This document shows positions 11,208 through 23,085 of a DNA stretch of 64,000 nucleotides, piece after piece (the stretch's first letter is position 1; each line of letters opens with the position of its first letter). Source of the stretch: Muscardinus avellanarius (taxonomy: Eukaryota > Chordata > Mammalia > Rodentia > Gliridae); contig OY726563.1 in assembly GCA_963383645.1 (NCBI GenBank), forward strand, positions 27,250,821-27,314,820. Reading direction: 5' to 3'. The position numbers and the translations under genes were made by a program. Below the pieces are notes generated by a model. It worked only from the letters and a program-made list of their open reading frames with translations, had not been told where the DNA came from and searched no databases.

Positions 11208-12055
11208 GTCTGTAAGTATGTGGATTTGTTGCCGAGTCTTCTATTTTGCTCCTTTGGTCTGTGTCTCATTTTGTGCCAATAACATGCTGTTTTTATTACT
11301 CTGGATTTGTAGTATAGTTTGAAGTTATGTATTGTGATCCCTCCCTGCATGGTTCTTGCCACTGAGAGCTGCTTTGGCTATTCTGGGCTTTTTGTTTTCC
11401 AAATAAATTTAGGAACTGATTTTTCTATGTCTGTGAAAAATGACCGTGGAAATTTAATAGGTATTTCATTGAATTTGTAGATCACTTTTGGAAGAATGGT
11501 TATTTTGATGATATTTATTCTGCTTATCCAAGAGCATGGGAGGTCCTTCCATCTAAGATCTTTAATTTCTTTTTTCAATGTTTTATAATTTTCTATGTAG
11601 AGGTCTTTTACCTCCTTGGTTAGGTTAAGAAGAACAAAGTTATGTCATTTGCAGGGAAATGGATGAAACTGGAGAACATTATGCTAAGTGAGATTAGTTA
11701 GTCACAAAAAGTAAAAAAAAAAATGTATGTTTTTCCTAATATGCAGAAGCTAGGGAGAAAAAGGGTCATAGGAGGAACTCTAGATGAAGAAGGAACATCC
11801 ATAGATGAGCAAATAAGGTGACTTAACTGAGAGGAATGGGAGGGAGATAGAGGGAAATTTCCTAATGTACATGATATATATTCACAAACATATCAAAGTC
11901 AATCACTAAGCCAACCATGAGAAAGAGGAAAGGGGTAGGGAAGAGGTTGAAAACTGAGAGCATACACAATGAATGCTGTGTACACATGTGTCTTTACCAC
12001 TCTGAACTTTATCAAGATGTATGATTAGAATGTACAAATAAAATAAAAAATATAT
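11208..12055 (+). mobile_element. 5'-inverted (twin-primed) L1, lineage B 3' end
   Basis: Positions 11208-11635 are minus-strand ORF2 C-terminal sequence; the peptide [20 protein letters not shown] reads from 11578 down. At about 11636 the strand switches, and plus-strand sequence runs to the 3' end: atgtcatttgcagggaaatg, then gtgagattagttagtcacaa, ending atgattagaatgtacaaataaa. In the L1 the inverted piece lies upstream of the plus piece. Its 3'-most part is at the left flank, as twin priming predicts, though several hundred bases between the two are missing. Confidence 0.8.
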
Positions 12056-12589
12056 AAAACCCAAAAATATGTTCTGTATATTTTTTAAAATGAAATCCAA
12101 TCTATTCTAGTATATTTTATAGTTACACATATGTAGCTTTTGCTATTGTTTCCATTACATACATCCTAAGTACATATGACATTAAATAAAGGCATCTTTC
12201 CTACTATTTTTGGAAAGAAGCAATCTCAAAGTCTATCATAATACATCTCAAAACTACTATTGAGTAATTGCACAAAGTGTGATAATTTTTATCTATTCCA
12301 TCTCTTCATTTTCTTTAATTATTTGGGGTGTAATGTTTTGATTTTTCAGAAATAAAGACAAGGTGCAGAATGTCAATTGCTACTACCAAATCAGTGTGGC
12401 AAAATTGGTGCGTCACTTCTAAACCTACATGCCCTTTGATAATGGGCTTCATTATTTTCTCAAGTATATTTTCTTATTAGAAAAAAATAACAAAAGCAAA
12501 CGAGGAAAAAATATTGGTAATAGAATGTTAAGTTATCCTTGGTTAGGCTTTCACAGAAACAAGGCCTGAGAAAAATATCTGACTGCAAG
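12056..12589. other. Unique AT-rich stretch
   Basis: Nothing recognisable was seen. Confidence 0.5.
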
Positions 12590-12944
12590 TAGCTTATTTG
12601 GAACTAGAATGTCTCCCCCAAAGCTCATGTGTTGAAAGCCTAGTCTCTAACGCAGCAAGATTCATAGGTGAAGCATGACTATAGGTTTTGAGTCACTGGG
12701 GAACAATATCCAGAGACAATGCCTTATAGATAATATCTGTCCCTGAGCCCCTTCCTCCTGCTTCATGGTTGTGATGAGATGAGCAGCTTTCCTCTGCAGA
12801 ACCCTTCTACCATGAGGTTTCTACCCTAGAGTCTACTTACCATGGACTAAACTTCTGTATACCAAGAGAAAATAAATTTTTCTACCTCTAAGTTGTTACT
12901 GTTGAGTCTTTGGTTACAGCAACAACAAAAAGCTAATGCATAGC
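12590..12944 (+). mobile_element. LTR-like interspersed repeat (MaLR-like), name uncertain
   Basis: Key words in order are ccaaagctcatgtgttgaaa, gagtcactggggaacaatat, ccctgagccccttcctcctg, gatgagatgagcagctttcc, ccatggactaaacttctgta and agagaaaataaatttttcta, ending ttacagcaacaacaaaaagc. The polyadenylation signal and terminal pattern fit a small LTR. Confidence 0.6.
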
Positions 12945-13724
12945 ATCAGTGAAACTCACAAGAGAATGAAGCCAGTTAAAAATAAATTGTCATTGTGATC
13001 AACTGTGGTTCAATACCACTAGGGACTAGATGAACATTGATTTATTTCATCTGAGAGGCAAGAACAATGGGATACTTCCCATCACCTACAATCTGTAGTG
13101 TGTTAAGAACAACTCCATTACATTATTTAATTATTAATCACCATGACATTGTAATTCAATTAGAATGACCTCTAATGCATACAAAATTTGTAACTTCAGG
13201 AATACTTTCATTTTATATTTAAGATAGATCTCTAATTAAAAAAAAATAGGAGCCTTCTGCCATCAATCAAAAACATCAGCAAATTTATCTGCTTGGAAAA
13301 TATTTCTACCTGGATTCACTACTGATGTGTTTCATATTGACTGATATTAGTATAATGGCAGCTACAGTGGATGAAGATGATTACTATTATAATGTAATCA
13401 ATTCCCTCACCTTCCCCACATACTTCAGAATAGTATTTACTCTTCATCTGAGCTACACTGAAACTTATGAAGGTTTTATCTCTGTAAATCTGATACCACA
13501 AATGAATATCAACATGGCATTAGTTTTTTCAAAGAAGAAAAAAGAAAAATAAGCAATCACAAATCAAATATTTATTTAATATACAATTGCAGGTATTGAG
13601 TTTATCCTGCTACTGATTGTACTTTTATCTTCCGCCTTTCATTCCTTTCTACCCAGTACTGTGTTGTACTCAACGACAATATGTTTATTTAAAATTATAT
13701 GACAAATATCACAATGTTTATTTT
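12945..13724. other. Unique stretch
   Basis: I see no gene. The open frames 13319-13501 and 13325-13552 overlap on opposite strands and show no family resemblance. Confidence 0.5.
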
Positions 13725-14062
13725 AGTAAGCATTCACACTGCTGTGACCCAGACACCTGACACACACAGCTTAGAAGAAGAAGGATTTATTCACTCACAG
13801 TTTTACGGCCTTAGAGATTATGGCCCCATATTTTGAGCTTTGGGGGATCATGGCAGGAAGCAGAGAAAGGGTGAAAGCTTGTTTTCAGCTCATGGTGAAA
13901 GAGGAGATAGAAGGAAGAAAAGCTGTGGCAGTCTTCCCAGAAAACACTGTCCCCAGCCATGCCCCAAGGGACCCTTCCCTGGCAGCCACATCCAGCCTTC
14001 AAACATGGCTGCTTTGTCTAACATATGAGGTTTGGGGAAAATTTATATGCAAACCATAACAA
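13725..14062 (-). mobile_element. LTR-like repeat related to 12590-12944, opposite strand
   Basis: The complement carries gtgagtgaataaatccttct, ctttctctgcttcctgccat, cccaaagctcaaaatatggg and gttatggtttgcatataaat. This is the same ground plan as the 12590-12944 copy, reversed. The frames at 13820-14059 and 13840-14028 are inside it and are not genes. Confidence 0.6.
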
Positions 14063-14920
14063 TGTTTATCATATTTGTCAATGTAGTCACAATGTTTCAA
14101 TAATATAATTCAATGTGTCCTTTACTTTAGCTAATATCTCACAGATTATTTTATTCCATAATAAATTAGTATTATAGTATGAACTGCTGAATTTTGTCAG
14201 CCTCAATGTTTTTCTTAATCTTTGTGCATTCAACTGTATATATAAAAATAACTATATATAATGCCAATAAAGAATTAGTAGAATTGCCATGTAAAGCACT
14301 AAAATATATGTGTTGTCCTCTTGCAGAGAATTGTGATTTTAAAGATTAGATACACTTAAGAACTAATTTTTACATACATATGCATCTTAGAGACTTTCTC
14401 CCACAGAAAAGATTTTGCAGATTATAACATAATGAATTTGTTCACTTCTTTATTAACTTTATGTCACAAAAATGTGCATCTGAGGAAAGGGGTGTTAACA
14501 TGTCATTTGACATATCCATTGAATTCTTATTCTCTTTGCAGCCTCAGTGCACCAATAAGCTGGTAGACTTTTCAGAGCAGACCAGAGGTTTAGACTGTAA
14601 TATAACTACACATTTACTCCTCTTTCCTGTTGCTGGCATTGTAATCCTCTACTGGCCAACCTTGATCTCTTCAGAATCTAGTTCTCATTTTCTGATGAAA
14701 ATTCAGTGGGGAAATGAAGGTGGGCACACATTTTAACTTCAGCCCTACTTTACCATAACTATGCTCAAAAGCACAACTAAGTGACTGGTATATGTCATCA
14801 TTTTATATTAGTGGAGAAAGAAGAAAAAAGAAGAATGACAATTTTGCCTTGTATTACTTTACCAATATGCCTGAATTGATATAACTGTTATATTTAACTC
14901 TCAAATTACTCGTCTCTGAT
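14063..14920. other. Unique stretch
   Basis: A 91-codon frame at 14461-14736 has no recognised domain and no splice context I can support. Otherwise nothing was seen. Confidence 0.45.
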
Positions 14921-15756
14921 TAAAATTCAGAAAAGTCTCCGGTAGAAATTCAGCTGTGAATCTATCTGGTTGTGGTCTGTTCTCTGTTTGGAAGCTTTTT
15001 TATTACTGTTTCAATATTATTGCTTGTTGTTGGTTTGTATAGGTTGTCTAGCTTCTTGGCTCAGTTTTGGTAGTTTGTAAGTATCTGGATATTTATGAAT
15101 TTCTTCTATAAGTTCCAATTTATGTGGATATAAGTATTCAAAATAGTCTCTAGTAATCCGCTAGGTTTCACTTGTATTTCTTAAGATATCCTCAAGGTAA
15201 AAAATCATATGGTAATCTCAAGAGATGCAAAAAAGGCTTCAACAAAATTTAATACCTTTCCATGATAAAAAATAACCCTTGAGAAACTAGGGATAGGAGC
15301 TTACCTCAACATAATAGAAGCTGCTTATAAGTGCAAAGCCAACAACATACTGAATGGGGAAAAAATTAAAACATTTCCTCTTCATAGATGATATGATCTT
15401 ATACTTAAAAGACACTAACTCTTCTACCAGAAGACTTTTAGAACTGAAAAATAAATTCTGCAAAGTAGGAGGATACAAAATCATCATACAAAATCAATAG
15501 CTTTTCTATATGCTAGTTATAAATCTGCCTATAAGTATTCATAACTTAAAAAGAATAAAATTCCTTAGAATCAACCTGATGAAGTGAAAGAGGTCATTAA
15601 TAGATATAACACTAAAGAATAAAATTGAATAAAATATTAGAAGATAAAAGACCTTCCATGTTGATATATTGGGAGAATTAATATCATTAAATGGTAATAT
15701 TACCAAAAGCAATTTACAGATTGAAGGCAGACCCCATCAAAATGCCAATTATATAG

Positions 15757-15935
15757 CACTGAGAAATGAGGCATGCCTATAATTATAATTATTGGTGGGG
15801 AGGGGGACTGAAAGAAGATTGTAGTTTCAAGAACAGAATATGGTAACTTAGTGAGATCCTGTTTTAAAAATAGTATTTCTGGGGGTATAGCTAAGAGCTA
15901 GAATGTCATTGGGTTCAATATCCTGTATCACACCA
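15757..15935 (+). mobile_element. SINE, diverged B1-ID composite
   Basis: atgaggcatgcctataatta, then taacttagtgagatcctgtt and gggggtatagctaagagcta, give both halves, heavily mutated. It interrupts old L1. Confidence 0.75.
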
Positions 15936-16133
15936 AAAAAGGCAATGATTCTCTATAGAATTAGAAGAAACAATCCTACATTTCATATGGAAGAACAAAA
16001 TACCAGGAATATCAAAACAGTCTTGAGCAAAATGAGCAATGCTGAAGGCATTATAAAATCAGATTTTAAGTTACAGAACACTGTCATAGTAACTAAAGCA
16101 ATTCTATTGGCATAAACAAAGACAATGTAAACC

Positions 16134-16374
16134 AAGCTGGGCATGGTGGCACAGGCTTGTAATCCCAGTACTTGCGAGGCTGAGACAGGAGAATCATGGT
16201 TTGTGGCCAGCCTCAACTACTTAGTGAGGCCCTTTGCTACTTAGTGAAACCTTGTTTCAAAACATAAAGAATTAAAAACTATTTTATTTATTGTAGCTGG
16301 GGTTGTATCTCAAAGGTAGAATGCCCCTGGGTTCCGTCCCAGGCACTGCCAAAAAAAAAAAAAAAAAAAAAAAA
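16134..16374 (+). mobile_element. SINE, B1-ID composite, with long poly(A)
   Basis: It starts aagctgggcatggtggcaca, has tagctggggttgtatctcaa in the ID half, and carries a pure A run at about 16350-16373. Confidence 0.9.
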
Positions 16375-16914
16375 GATACGTAGACTAATGGAACAGGATA
16401 GAAAACACAGAAGCAAACCTTCATGGCTACAATCATCTGATTCTTGACAAAGGTACCAAAAAAACACACTGAAGAAAATATAGCCTCTTTAACAAGTGGT
16501 ACTGAGAAATTTGGATATCCATATATAGAACAATAAAACTCATTCCTTAAACCTCACCTTGTACAAAAGGCAATTCTAAATTCATCCAAGACCTAAGTAT
16601 CATACCAGAAACTTGCAACTGTTAGAATAAAAATAGAGAAAACACTACAACCTAGGTGTAGGCAAAGAATTCTTGACTAGGACCCTTATATCTCAGGAAG
16701 AGAAAAAAATTAACAAATGGGATGACATCAAATTAAAACGCTTCTGCATAGTAAAGGAAACAATTTCCAAAGTAAAATGATAAGAGAATGGGAAAAACAC
16801 TTTCTCTGCCTGCTATTCTTGCAACAGAGGACTAATATATAATATATAAGAATTTTAAAATACTTAACACTAAATAAGCAAATAACCTAATTAAATAAAT
16901 GCGCAAATAAAACT

Positions 16915-17072
16915 CTTGGGAGGCTGAGACAGGAGTGTCTGGGTTTGCGGACAGCCTCAGTTACTTAGTGAGACCCTGTTTCAAAATAAGGAATAAAAGA
17001 GTGGGCTGGGGTATAGGTTGGAGGTAGAATGCCCCTGGGTTCAATCCCCAGCACCACAAAAAAAAAAAAAAA
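16915..17072 (+). mobile_element. SINE, 5' truncated
   Basis: It begins inside the B1 half (tgggaggctgagacaggagt) and runs through ggtataggttggaggtagaa to a poly(A) tail. Confidence 0.85.
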
Positions 17073-17514
17073 TGTTCAAATGAACTGAAGACACACTTCT
17101 TAAAAGAAGTATCAGCACCCCCAAATTATATAAAAAGCTCTTTAACTTTCTTAACTATGCATAAATACAAATAATAATTTCTAAGATTTCATCTCAGTCC
17201 GATTAGATTATAATGATCAATAATCAAATAATAAATACCTCCTATAATGATGCAGAAAAAAAGGAACTCATGCATAGTTGGTGGAATGTAAATTTGTATG
17301 GACATTATGGAAATCTGTATGGAAATTCCTCAAAATGCTCAAAATAGAATGACCATATGATGCATCTATACCACTCCTTAGTATTTATCCAAGAGAATTA
17401 AAGTCAACATAATTAGAGATATATGAATACCCATGTTTGATGCGCTGCAATTCACAATACACAAATTATGGAACCAACCTAGGCCTCTGTCAAAATGAAC
17501 ATATATTTAACATG

Positions 17515-17516
<2 letters not shown>

Positions 17517-17566
<50 letters not shown>
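17517..17566. repeat. (AT)n microsatellite
   Basis: An uninterrupted AT tract within old L1 sequence. Confidence 0.98.
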
Positions 17567-17569
<3 letters not shown>

Positions 17570-17751
17570 CACACAATGAAATTTTATATAGCCATAAAAA
17601 TGAACAAAATTATGGCATTTTCAGGAAAATGAATAAAATTGGAAAGCATAATCTTGAGTGAGAAAAATCAGACTCAGAGAAATGCACTGTATGTTTATTC
17701 TTATATATAGAAGCTAGAGAAGAAAAGCAAGATTAAAATAAAAGAAATGAA

Positions 17752-18045
17752 GTCCGGCCTGGTGGCGCACGCTTGTAATCCCCGAGCTTGGGAGGTGGAG
17801 ACAGGAGGATCGCGCAGGTTCGAAACCAGCTGTGCTGGCTTAAGAGACCCTGTTTCCAAAAAAAAATATTATATATATATATATATACATACATATATAC
17901 ATATACATATATATTCATATACATATATATACATATACATGTATATACATATATATATTGTAGGTCTGGGAGTGTAGCCCAGAGGGAGAAGGGTTTCTAG
18001 GAACCCCAGTACCACCAAAATCAATCAATCAATAAATAAATAAGA
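17752..18045 (+). mobile_element. SINE, lineage II, with AT-rich microsatellite in its linker
   Basis: The left half has gcgcacgcttgtaatccccg and a perfect B-box-like ggttcgaaacc, ending ttaagagaccctgtttcc. The right half is gtctgggagtgtagcccaga with gggtttctaggaaccccagt. Between them the A-rich linker has grown into a TA/CATA tract of about 90 bases (17869-17960). The tail is (AATC)n/(AAAT)n. Confidence 0.9.
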
Positions 18046-18249
18046 TGCCTTAAAGTGCAAGGGAGTCTATTAGAGTAAAGGGAGAGAATGGGGGAAAAGA
18101 AAAGGAATGGTGGGGGCTAATGAAAAGTGAAATTTATTAAATTGTGTTTTTATGTATGTTTGAATATGGTACAATGAAACTACTATTCTTTAAAACTGAA
18201 ATATGCCAATAAAAATAAGAAAAGAAAATATGGTGCATGTAAACAACAT

Positions 18250-18398
18250 AAGCTGGGCATGGTGGAGCACATCTGTAACACCAGTACTTGGAGGCGGAGA
18301 CTGGAGGATTACAGGATTAAGACCAGCCTCAGCAAGGTAGTATGACTTTCAACAACCTAGTGATAGGCGGTTTCAAAAAACAAAAAATGGCTAGGGGG
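18250..18398 (+). mobile_element. SINE, partial
   Basis: agctgggcatggtggagcac through gcggtttcaaaaaacaaaaa; the ID half is lost after ggctaggggg. Confidence 0.8.
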
Positions 18399-19496
18399 AA
18401 GCATTCATACATTGGGTAAAAGATTTGACCTGAGAACAAGGCAGGGGAAAATATTGTCAAGTGCCTTTTCTCCCATATAATTATTCGAATTGTAACATAA
18501 AAAGAATGAAGAACTATTTGTGAATTTCAAGCAGGAGAGTAACAGTAAGTTTTGACTTTGAGAGAGATGAGCCTAACAATTTTGCAAGGTATAAATTGGA
18601 ATGAAGCTAGACTGCAGATAATTTAGAAAGCCATCTCTGTGCAAAAGAAATTAGAATACCAATAGATAGAAATTAGTTATCTGTATCTCTGTAAACAGCA
18701 AATAATATTTCCTACCTTGATTAGCTCACATAGTTTTTATATGAATAAGATAAACTTGGAAGTATTTTTAATTGTAAAGCTCTGAATACTTTAGAAAAAA
18801 ACTATCAAATACCTGTGAATTAGTTTCTTATTTTAAAGACATTTCTATTTTTTACACATAGTGAAGCAGCTATAAATGTACAAAATTTTGTGTGTTTCTC
18901 TTACTCCTTAGGAGAAAAAAATACCTTGCTTGGAAACTCCTAGGATTCAAATTTCTAAATGGAAAAACTAGTGAATATCTGCTTTTCATGAAACTAGATA
19001 ATAAAACAAGGGGACTCAGTATGATCAAGGACTGAAAACAAGAGACAGAAAACACACTGGTTCTTATGCATTTGAGAGGAGGTTCTTCCATGAACAAGAA
19101 GGGAAATATTTGGAAGTAGAATATAAGTGATAATCAATCCTGGAGTAGGCTGTGTGTACAATTAAAGATAGAGACTCACAGTAGATCCAGCTTCTCAATG
19201 TAAGGAAAATTAAGTTAAAATCTGGTCTCTGGAGATGAACTTGCTTATCAATATTTAGGACGCATATCTATAAAATTTCACTACCAAGAGTTCAGTTGAT
19301 TCAATAAAATAAAAAATCAAGGCCAAAAAGGCACCTCTGAGATTACTACCTAGAAAAAGGACATAGAAAAATTTTAATAAGATCAAAGAAACAACCCTAA
19401 GACCTATGATAGGAATATTTCAGGCAGTGACGCAAATTTGTGTCACTAAATCTGTTTCCTTCCAAACAAATAGAATGTAATCATGGAAACAATTAA
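18399..19496. other. Mostly unique stretch
   Basis: No gene was seen. About 18520-18660 has the flavour of an old interspersed repeat (ttcaagcaggagagtaacag) that I cannot name. Confidence 0.4.
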
Positions 19497-19690
19497 ATGT
19501 TTAGAATCTGACAAATCTGGTTCAGATTCTAGCCTTCTATAGGTAACCTAAACTCACTGAGTTTCTATTTCTAGATGTAGAAAATAGTAATGATAAGCAT
19601 ATTTTGTGTTGTTGTAATAGATAACTAGCTAAAATAATGCATGCAAAGTACTTAGTAGTGTACCTAACAGGTAAAAACACTCACTAAAAA
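19497..19690 (+). mobile_element. MIR SINE
   Basis: gtttagaatctgacaaatct, ggttcagattctagccttct, ctcactgagtttctatttct, gtgttgttgtaatagataac and aatgcatgcaaagtacttag reproduce the MIR order, including its core and tRNA-like B-box region. Confidence 0.8.
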
Positions 19691-20204
19691 AGTTATTAAT
19701 ATATTAGTAATTATGTTTTGTTACTCAATTTCTTCCCACGAGAAAGAAAATATAATAAAATGAATATTTTTATTAATCCACTAAAAAATCTTAAATTTCT
19801 TTTATTGTAACCAAATTTGGAACAGAAATTTGTAATTAGTAAGAATATGCATAATAAAAAAATGAATATAATACTAAAGCTATGGTAGAGAAAAATTAAA
19901 ATTTGAGAATAAATGGAAACTACAAGTTTAAATGTTGCATGGCCATAATATGAAAACTTTGGTTAGCTTGGGGGTATTTTTGTTCAAAAATATCATGATA
20001 TTAACCATGTATAACTGCATATTTGCTATTACAATTGCCATATCTCATTCTTACTGGTGAGATGAGAAGTTTCAGACAATGTAGCAGAAGGAACTAAAGA
20101 CTACATTATTCAATAGGACAAAAAAATTCTTAATTCTGGGTCAGGAGATTTCCCTTATATTTATGGTCTCACTACAAGTAGAAGAGACTTTAGTAATGTT
20201 TTCT

Positions 20205-20275
20205 TTATAGGTTTCAGTTTCCTCATCTGTCATACTAAAAAATGGAACTATATACTCTTTAGGGGTTCTGGCCTT
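20205..20275 (+). mobile_element. MIR core fragment
   Basis: tttcagtttcctcatctgtc followed by atactaaaaaatggaactat is the MIR core-SINE signature. Confidence 0.6.
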
Positions 20276-20367
20276 TGAAATTCAGGGCTTCTATAAAAGA
20301 TATCTGCCTAGATTTTTTTTTATACCTGTAATACACACAAGGGCCATATTCAAAAAAAGATAAGGAA

Positions 20368-20545
20368 CTACTGGGCATGGTGGTGTGTATATGTAATCCC
20401 AGTACTTGGCAGGCTGAGACAGGAGGATTGTAAGTTCAAGGCCTGCCTCAGCAACTTAGTGAGACCTGTTCCCAAATAAAAACTAAAATATTTCTGGGAG
20501 TATGTCTTGGAGGTAGAATGCCTCTGGGTCTAATTCCTCATAACA

Positions 20546-20592
<47 letters not shown>
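20368..20592 (+). mobile_element. SINE, B1-ID composite, with (CA)n tail
   Basis: It starts actactgggcatggtggtgt. The ID half (tatgtcttggaggtagaatg) is followed by a (CA)n tract at 20543-20592 where a poly(A) tail is expected. Confidence 0.85.
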
Positions 20593-20594
<2 letters not shown>

Positions 20595-20624
20595 AAATAA
20601 CTCCTACATATAAAAAATAAGTTG

Positions 20625-20825
20625 TAGGGAGAAAGAAGGCTGAGGTCAATAAATGGAGGAGCTATATTTGAATATGTGTGTAAATGTGAATGTAACATGG
20701 TCAACTTCGACACTCATTGATGGGAGGGGGAGAAGGGGAAGTGGGGAGGAGGGCACCAAGGACTGTGTGAATGTATGACATTTTCAATGTGATCTATATA
20801 AAAATAAAAGAAAAAGGGAAAAAAA
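20625..20825 (+). mobile_element. L1 3' end, lineage A
   Basis: gaggagctatatttgaatat, a G-rich tract at 20721-20751, ggactgtgtgaatgtatgac and an A-rich tail match the 3' end of the 36452-38238 L1 in the other orientation. It is strongly 5' truncated. Confidence 0.8.
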
Positions 20826-20859
20826 GAAGTTGGTATTTTAATAAAAATGGCATTGTGAC

Positions 20860-21620
20860 TACAACAGGCTCCATACTTAATATAACATTCATATGACTAA
20901 TACATATTGAAATGTTCTCAAACTCATGGAAATTAAACCACAATGAGATACTATAGCACAATAGCAAGAATGGCTAAAAATTAAATACCGGTAATGCTAA
21001 GCACTTGTGACAATATCCTTAACTATTATACAATGATTATGGTTAAGTAATTTTGTTAATCTACTATGAAAAATTACTTGGCTGTATCAACTAAAGATTT
21101 GGCCATTCTATGACCCAAAACCTTTTGGTATTTGCATAACAGAATTGCAAGAACATGTGCAAAAAATTATTCAAAGTTCAGAATAGCATTACTTTAAAGT
21201 ATTACCAATCGATTCAAATGCTCATTCAGCATAGATGAATTAAGTATTTTATGGTCTATTCATATAATAGTATATCACACAGCACCAAAAATGACTGAGT
21301 CACCACTAAAATAAAAAACATAGCTGAAGCTCACAAATATACTATTGTGTAAAAGAAGCCAGAAACAAAAGTGCACATGTTGTACAGCCTCAATTACATA
21401 ATCAAACTATCTGCCCTAATTGATGGTGTGTGAGACGTCAGTATGGCGACTGTCAATGGGAGTATAGTGACAGGGAAGGAGAAAGATTGGGGTTTTCAGA
21501 TATTGATATAATTTTTTTCTTGACTTGGTGGTTTGTGAGATGTATTCACTCTTTGAAAATTCATTAATTTGTATACTTGCTAATGTATATGTGAGAACAG
21601 TTTTAAAAATTAAACTTACA
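20860..21620 (+). mobile_element. Ancient L1 3' end
   Basis: ccacaatgagatactatagc, atcaactaaagatttggcca and tctgatggtgtgtgagacgt-like words near 21421 (ttgatggtgtgtgagacgtc), then ttgacttggtggtttgtgag, follow the 3' region of old mammalian L1 subfamilies. No frame is left. Confidence 0.65.
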
Positions 21621-22555
21621 GAAATTCTTATACCTATCTATAAAAATTGTTCCATTAATTAATTGTCAGAGAAAAATTTTCTTGCCTTTATCCTATGTCT
21701 CAATTACTTCAGAGTATCAAAGATATACATAGAAATAGAGATATACATATGCATACATATGTATGTGGGAAGCAGTGAGAAAGATAGAATAGGAACAACA
21801 GACAGTGAGAGATAAAGATATATTCTATACAACTTATTCAAATATGTACTATTTGACAGAAAGAAACTTTCCAGACAATCCAGTTTTCAGAAAATTTCCT
21901 GCTTATCTTTTCTTCTAAATTAAAATGTATAATTATGTCTTTTTAAGTTCTTAGGAGCAGTTGGGAGTAAAGCTGAAGTCCAATTAAGTTGGATATTTAA
22001 CACAGTTTTTCATGTTCCATGTTTTTAGAGTAACAGACATCTTGCAGATGATGTAATCCTGTTAGCCCCTCTATGTAATCTCTGAGGTCTGACTCTGTGA
22101 TTTACTTTAAACTTGGGTGAAACATGTTCGGGTAAATTCTAATTAAAGTCAGATTACATTGAGCTAAAATACATTGAGATAAAATAATGCAAAATATTCT
22201 CTAAAGAGAAAAGAGTTTCCAGGAATAACAGTACACAAACTACCAGTGAGCGGTGACTGATAATTTTGGAACCTTTCAGAAGTCTGCATGGTCACACTCA
22301 CCATGAATTTAAAAATTGTTTAATCTCATGGTCTGTGATTGACTTTTTCAACAGTCTAGAATCTTCCTTATAGGTTTGTTTCCAGTGAAGCAGAGTAGCA
22401 CCTCTTAGGCATACTCCTCCTTATTTCAAGTGACCCTTCAAATATGTCACCTTATCCTATTTTTCAATGAATTTTATTTTTTCCTTTCAGCTATCATTTT
22501 GGTCTTTGATGAACTTGCCAGCTTTTTCCTATAACTTAGGCTAGTAACCTTGGAA
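21621..22555. other. Unique stretch
   Basis: I see no gene. A 15-base word is tandemly repeated at about 22153-22187 (acattgagctaaaat, then acattgagataaaat). Confidence 0.5.
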
Positions 22556-22770
22556 TCCTGTGGTTCATTCCTAAACCAGCTTTACTCTATGGATTCACAG
22601 CTGCTTCTGCTCTCTGGGAAGCTGTCACTGCCGATATTTGCCTCTTCTCATCCACGTAAAGCACATTCATCTTTAAATTCTTCAGGGACCATATCTTAGT
22701 CATCCTACTCTATCACAGAGCTTGGAAGCTAGAATTTATCCATAAATGTTTTTTGGATGAACTGAAAACA
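22556..22770 (+). mobile_element. L2 3' end
   Basis: ttcagggaccatatcttagt and tatcacagagcttggaagc, then ataaatgttttttggatgaa, match the L2 3' terminal order. Confidence 0.6.
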
Positions 22771-23013
22771 ACAGAAACAACCTGTCAGTCCGGTTGGTGG
22801 GCTTTAATCCTGTTTAAGATAACCCAATGGAGAAATAGGCTCTGCCTCCTGACATTGTGACCACCAAAGCCAGTCTATAAAATGGCTCATCAACCAAAAA
22901 AATAAGAATCTGTGATTCCCACTTACTAAATTAATATTTTCATCATGGGCATACTTTCCCTCATCTCATTTTCACTCTTTTTACAGAAAATAAATGAGTT
23001 CCACCGCTCCTCC

Positions 23014-23060
<47 letters not shown>

Positions 23061-23085
23061 GCGCACACACACACTCACACACACT
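23014..23085. repeat. (CA)n microsatellite with CGCG interruption
   Basis: A long CA tract with CGCGCG at about 23058-23064 and one CT substitution. Dipeptide-repeat frames across it are artefacts. Confidence 0.98.

Larger units (their letters stand above)
14925..18230 (+). mobile_element. Old 5'-inverted L1, split by four SINEs
   Basis: About 14925-15190 is minus-strand ORF2 (complement of the EFY region: gaaattcagctgtgaatcta). From about 15196 the plus strand continues downstream in order: RT motif region (catatggtaatctcaagaga, gcaaaaaaggcttcaacaaa), 15300-15750, 15940-16130, 16375-16900, 17076-17750 and a tail to about 18230 (atatgccaataaaaataaga). All frames are broken. SINEs at 15757, 16134, 16915 and 17752 and a (TA)n tract interrupt it. 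The inversion junction near 15190 fits twin priming. Confidence 0.75.

Noticed and set aside
13811..14059. Overlapping frames on both strands
   Set aside because: They lie inside an LTR-like interspersed repeat.
14461..14736. 91-codon plus-strand frame as an exon
   Set aside because: No recognisable domain, no supported splice sites, and typical length for chance in this composition.
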